The notes below the pieces were generated by a model that searched no databases, was not told the DNA's origin, and saw only the letters and a program-made list of their open reading frames with translations. A program made the position numbers and the translations under genes. A stretch of DNA of 27,825 nt from an uncultured Treponema sp. (GTDB lineage Bacteria > Spirochaetota > Spirochaetia > Treponematales > Treponemataceae). Where the stretch lies: contig CAMVJE010000017.1 in assembly GCA_947167745.1 (NCBI GenBank), positions 1-27,825 of the forward strand. The letters run 5' to 3'. Shown one piece after another: positions 24,076-27,825 of this stretch (positions are counted from its first letter, which is position 1; each line of letters begins with the position of its first letter).

Positions 24076-25878
24076 CTACTCTTCCTTTTCTTTGAGGACT
24101 GCAAGGAATGCGCTTTGCGGCAATTCGACATTACCAATCATCTTCATGCGCTTCTTTCCTTCCTTTTGTTTTTCAAGCAACTTTCGTTTTCGGGTAACAT
24201 CACCGCCATAACATTTAGCAAGAACATCTTTGCGCACGGGATTTACAGTTTCGCGGGCGATAATCTGGCTTCCGATTGCGCCCTGTATTGCGATTTTGAA
24301 CTGCTGCCTTGAAATCTCACCTTTGAGCCGTTCACAGACTTTTTTTGCCCTGACTGCTGCTTCCGGCTTGTAGGCTAACTGGCTCAAGGCATCAACTGGC
24401 TTTCCGTTAAGAAGAATGTCAACTTTAACAAGTTCTGTCTGCTGATAGTCGGTAACCTCGTAATCAAAAGAAGCGTATCCCCTGCTGTAGCTTTTGAGCT
24501 TATCGTAAAAATCAAAGAGAACTTCTGCCAGTGGCATTTCATAGATAAGCTCAACCCTTTTTTCATCAAGGTAAGTCATATTCTTCTGGGCACCACGTTT
24601 TTCGGTACACAGATTCATTATTGAACCAATGTAATCAGTAGGAGTGATAATTGTGGCCTTAATGTAGGGTTCCCACGACTCCTGAATTTTTGATTCCGGG
24701 AATTCAGTCGGATTATCAATAATCTGCTCAGTACCATTAGTAAGCTTGATTTTGTACTGAACACTTGGTGCTGTAAAAATTACAGCCTGATCATAGTCCC
24801 GCTCAAGCCGTTCTTGAATAATCTCAAGGTGCAAAAGACCTAAGAAACCACAACGGAAACCATTACCAAGAGCCAGAGAATTGTCCTTTTCGTAAACAAG
24901 TGAAGCATCGTTTAATTTAAGCTTTTCCATGCTCTCTTTTAGCTCTTCGTAATCATTTGAATCAATCGGATAAATCGACGAAAAAACTACAGGCTTAACT
25001 TCCTTAAAGCCGCCCAAAGGTTCATATGCCGGATCACTTGCCAGAGTAACAGTGTCTCCAACGCGAACATCACTTACAGTTTTTACGCCTGAAATAATAT
25101 AGCCTACATCACCTGCCTCAAGGTAAGGAGTTTCTTCGTAGTTGATTTTGAAAATACCAATCTGATCGACTTTATAGTCAGTATTGTTGGACATAAAGCG
25201 AATCACATCGCCTTTTTTGATTCTACCCTCTTTTACCCTGATATGAATGATGACACCCCGGTATTCATCGTAATGGCAATCAAAAATCAAAGCCTGAGCC
25301 TTACCGTTGGGGTCACCGTTTGGAGGAGGAAATTTCGTGACAATAGCTTCCATTAAGTCATCAACGCCCTCACCGGTCTTTGCGCTCACAGGAACAGCGT
25401 CAGCACTATCCAAGCCCAAGTCATGATCTATCTGCTTTTTTACGGCTGGAAGGTCAGCGCTCGGGAGGTCAATTTTGTTGATGACAGGAACGATGGTCAA
25501 ATCTTGCTCCATGGCCATATATAAATTTGAAACAGTCTGGCTCTCAACCCCCTGTGAAGCATCAATCAAAAGAAGTGCTCCCTCACAGGAAGCGATTGCC
25601 CGGCTAACCTCGTATGAAAAGTCAACATGACCTGGTGTATCGACAAAGTTCAGCTCGTAATCATGACCGTCTTTTGCCCGATATGGAATAGTAACAGCCT
25701 GGCTTTTAATCGTAATGCCCCGCTCCCGTTCAATATCCATATTGTCTAGAATTTGATTTTTCATCTGACGGTCATCAATAATCTTGGCTTTTTGAATCAA
25801 GCGGTCTGCCAAGGTTGATTTTCCGTGGTCAATATGCGCAACGATACAGAAATTGCGCTTGTATTTCATCTCTGTCAT
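24076..25878 (-). CDS. lepA: Elongation factor 4 (LepA), ribosome back-translocating GTPase
   Basis: 600 residues, standard length. GTPase motifs: AHIDHGKST (14-22), switch I RERGITI, DTPGH (80-84) and NKID (134-137). The EF-G-like domains II, III and V follow, and the LepA-specific C-terminal domain ends VTRKRKLLEKQKEGKKRMK. It binds the ribosome and affects initiation and elongation under stress. GGAG lies upstream of the ATG. It follows the protease gene by 33 bases on the same strand, an arrangement consistent with an operon. Confidence 0.98.
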   Translation of the reverse strand: MTEMKYKRNFCIVAHIDHGKSTLADRLIQKAKIIDDRQMKNQILDNMDIERERGITIKSQAVTIPYRAKDGHDYELNFVDTPGHVDFSYEVSRAIASCEGALLLIDASQGVESQTVSNLYMAMEQDLTIVPVINKIDLPSADLPAVKKQIDHDLGLDSADAVPVSAKTGEGVDDLMEAIVTKFPPPNGDPNGKAQALIFDCHYDEYRGVIIHIRVKEGRIKKGDVIRFMSNNTDYKVDQIGIFKINYEETPYLEAGDVGYIISGVKTVSDVRVGDTVTLASDPAYEPLGGFKEVKPVVFSSIYPIDSNDYEELKESMEKLKLNDASLVYEKDNSLALGNGFRCGFLGLLHLEIIQERLERDYDQAVIFTAPSVQYKIKLTNGTEQIIDNPTEFPESKIQESWEPYIKATIITPTDYIGSIMNLCTEKRGAQKNMTYLDEKRVELIYEMPLAEVLFDFYDKLKSYSRGYASFDYEVTDYQQTELVKVDILLNGKPVDALSQLAYKPEAAVRAKKVCERLKGEISRQQFKIAIQGAIGSQIIARETVNPVRKDVLAKCYGGDVTRKRKLLEKQKEGKKRMKMIGNVELPQSAFLAVLKEKEE

Positions 25879-25911
25879 AATTTCTCCATTTTACTCCAAA
25901 GCAAATCGGAA

Positions 25912-27573
25912 TTAAAAATAATAGGGGCTGTCAAGTGGAGCTGAAACTCCCATCATGCCGTCCAAATAGCCCTTTTTTCGGTTCTTTGCATAAAGTTCAG
26001 CATATATCGCAGAATTATCATCATTTAATTTAATAGCTCTGACTTCAATCGGATCATTTTCAGAAAAGCCTGATTCATCCGCAATAGAACCTTTAATTAT
26101 CTGTTCAATCGAATACTTTCTGGAACTTGTAGTTGAAACCGATATAAGCTTCATTCCGAAAATGGGAAGGAAAGCTTTTGCAATAATATCACCTTTATAA
26201 ATATTATATCCTGGATTTTCAGGTCTGACTCCAAGATAAATCTCTTCTTCGACAAGTTTTTCTTCCCCATGCCTGTATTTGATTTTTACGATGGAACGAG
26301 CTGCACTTTTCATCATAATATTCTGCATATCCTCAAGGGTAAGAACCTTTTGCCCGTCAATCTCAGTAATCACATCACCCACTTCAATTTTCAGACGACT
26401 TGCACTTGCGCCAGGGAAAACATACTGAACCTCAAGGCCGGCATCTTTTCCGAGTTCTTTTTTCGTATGACCATAACAGCCGAGCCACGGATGGGAAACT
26501 TTATCTCCAGCGTACAATGCAGGCAAAAGTGATTTTAAATACTCAACAGGAATTGCAAAATTCAATCCTTCAAACTGAAGCATACCGGCAAATACAATGG
26601 CCTGCACATTTCCATAAGCATCAATACAAGGTCCACCAGAATTTCCCTGATTGACGGCAGCATCAATCTGCATAACAGAGCCAAGAGTAAAAAGTTTTCG
26701 GTCTGTTGCACTCACAATTCCACTGGTAAGCGTACGCTCAAGGCCGACTGGGGAACCGATTGCATAAATTTTATCACCTACATCCAAATCTTGACTTGAA
26801 CCAAGCGCAAACACATAAGGTGCATCAACTTCGGTTTTTAACAATGCAAGGTCAATCTCCGGGTCATAGCCAATAACTTTTGCAGGAATACGGGTATCAG
26901 AATCTTCTGCAAGTTTGATATAAAGACGGGAAAATCCTTCGTTTTTTTTGTCTACAAGATCCGCAATAACATGATGATTTGTAACGATATAACCATCTTT
27001 TGAAATAAAAAATCCGGATCCGATTACACGGTCTGCAAAGCCCATTCCATTCTGAATTTTAATTCCCTTATCAACCCAAATCGTTACAGTTCCACTAATA
27101 TATGTGGCGACTTTTTTCTGACTTGTTGATTTTTCGCCGGTAAGACCAGGAATATTTTTCCTTGAAAGAGAATCGAGTTCAGATAATGACTTCGACAGTT
27201 TTTTTGACAGGGGGGATGAAAGAGTCGTAAGTGACTTCTGAATTCTGTGGGCATTATACCAGTCAGACTTTTCTACCGCCTCGTCAAAATTCTGAGCAAC
27301 AATCTTTTCACAGTCTCCAATCGTTTCATCATCATTAAGAAGATATGCCCGCCACAATGCCTGAATTGGATTCTTTTCAAGAATGTCGAGTATCCTTTTT
27401 CGTTCCTCTTTTCTGGCATCCTCTTTAGTATAATCAATGTCAGAGTAAATATTTTCAGGGTCTTTTACAGATGTACATGAAACGAAAGAAATCTGCAGAA
27501 AAACAGAACAAAGCAAAATTGCAGAGACACACGAAAGTTTAGATTTTTTAAGCCAGTAAAATTTTTCAGTCAT
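25912..27573 (-). CDS. HtrA/DegP-like lipoprotein serine protease with PDZ domain
   Basis: 553 residues from the ATG at 27573, chosen because that ATG overlaps the upstream gene's stop and gives a proper lipoprotein signal (lipobox FVSC, Cys33); a longer frame runs into the upstream gene. Trypsin-like domain (about 155-350): His201 in VTNHHVIAD, Asp241 in DPEIDLALLK, Ser312 in GNSGGP, so the triad is intact. A PDZ domain follows (about 375-455, with EVGDVITEIDGQKV). The C-terminal region (about 455-553) may be a second, divergent PDZ-like domain. Between Cys33 and the protease lies an unusual helical segment of about 120 residues. Role: quality control of envelope proteins. Confidence 0.93.
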   Translation of the reverse strand: MTEKFYWLKKSKLSCVSAILLCSVFLQISFVSCTSVKDPENIYSDIDYTKEDARKEERKRILDILEKNPIQALWRAYLLNDDETIGDCEKIVAQNFDEAVEKSDWYNAHRIQKSLTTLSSPLSKKLSKSLSELDSLSRKNIPGLTGEKSTSQKKVATYISGTVTIWVDKGIKIQNGMGFADRVIGSGFFISKDGYIVTNHHVIADLVDKKNEGFSRLYIKLAEDSDTRIPAKVIGYDPEIDLALLKTEVDAPYVFALGSSQDLDVGDKIYAIGSPVGLERTLTSGIVSATDRKLFTLGSVMQIDAAVNQGNSGGPCIDAYGNVQAIVFAGMLQFEGLNFAIPVEYLKSLLPALYAGDKVSHPWLGCYGHTKKELGKDAGLEVQYVFPGASASRLKIEVGDVITEIDGQKVLTLEDMQNIMMKSAARSIVKIKYRHGEEKLVEEEIYLGVRPENPGYNIYKGDIIAKAFLPIFGMKLISVSTTSSRKYSIEQIIKGSIADESGFSENDPIEVRAIKLNDDNSAIYAELYAKNRKKGYLDGMMGVSAPLDSPYYF

Positions 27574-27825
27574 TTTTATTATCCGTAACAGGTATATCCA
27601 TACCAAAAATCATTTTCTCTATCCGAACTGCAAGGAAACGGGATTTTCCGCTGTTTACAATAATAGAAAGTCCCTGCTCCTCAACCTGATTAATTGCATT
27701 CGTAATATTTTCTTCATCTTTTTTACTTCCAGCATTTGAAATCCAATAAAAATTATCCGACGAACCTTTTGAAACCGGAAGATTTTTATTACCATCTTGA
27801 ACGAAAACAGGAATACCATTTTCTG
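27566..27825 (-). CDS. C-terminal end of an unidentified gene (start outside window)
   Basis: 85 residues are readable before the TGA at 27568-27566: FVQDGNKNLPVSKGSSDNFY, then NQVEEQGLSIIVNSGKSRFL and VRIEKMIFGMDIPVTDN. The family was not recognised. The stop overlaps the protease start by 8 bases (ATGACTGA), which implies translational coupling and a shared transcript. Confidence 0.7.
   Translation of the reverse strand, partial: ENGIPVFVQDGNKNLPVSKGSSDNFYWISNAGSKKDEENITNAINQVEEQGLSIIVNSGKSRFLAVRIEKMIFGMDIPVTDNKND

Noticed and set aside
27574..27606. Longer N-terminus of the HtrA-like protease
   Set aside because: The extra 11 residues overlap the upstream coding sequence and spoil the lipoprotein signal; the ATG at 27573 couples to the upstream stop.

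Overview
The window looks like a chromosomal segment of a host-associated spirochaete, most likely a Treponema of the gut or rumen type. This is inferred from gene content and style: a DUF115/MAF_flag10-like protein next to a SurA/PpiD-type foldase, spirochaete-type lipoproteins with short lipoboxes, an HTH-EIIA(Ntr) fusion, two large phosphohexomutases, moderate A+T and hairpin-rich gene gaps. No rRNA, tRNA, phage, IS transposase or CRISPR array was seen.

Left part (1-6931): the end of a SAM methyltransferase; enolase with a long, hairpin-filled leader; a bidirectional terminator; then a minus-strand operon of a small membrane protein, a P1B-type ATPase with an SCAMK transport motif, and an HMA_2-like protein. 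That trio resembles the FezA/FezB/FezC core of ferrosome (iron-storage organelle) loci. Upstream lies a TetR regulator, and divergent from it a wrecked ABC exporter gene. A 17-bp palindrome (ATATAACA-N-TGTTATAT) sits inside the ABC promoter, and three related copies sit in the promoter region of the ATPase operon. This suggests one TetR regulon joining a transporter and a metal-storage operon.

Middle part (6923-12963): a GGDEF-GAF protein, then a tightly packed minus-strand operon (lipoprotein, two membrane proteins, MATE transporter). Upstream of it are an HTH-EIIA(Ntr) regulator with its own terminator, and cytidine deaminase.

Right part (13052-27825): a membrane-anchored propeller-like protein with a degenerate M23 protein; a DEDDh exonuclease; a membrane protein; two phosphohexomutases; the foldase/DUF115 pair; LepA; an HtrA-like lipoprotein protease; and the tail of an upstream gene translationally coupled to it.

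The most unusual structure is a recurring set of intergenic (once intragenic) compound hairpins. Their loops and linkers recur while the stem sequences differ (754-834, 5181-5344, 6710-6822, 18366-18416). One of them interrupts the ABC remnant without closing its reading frame. Several genes also have a -10 box so close to the start codon, with no Shine-Dalgarno sequence, that leaderless transcripts are likely.
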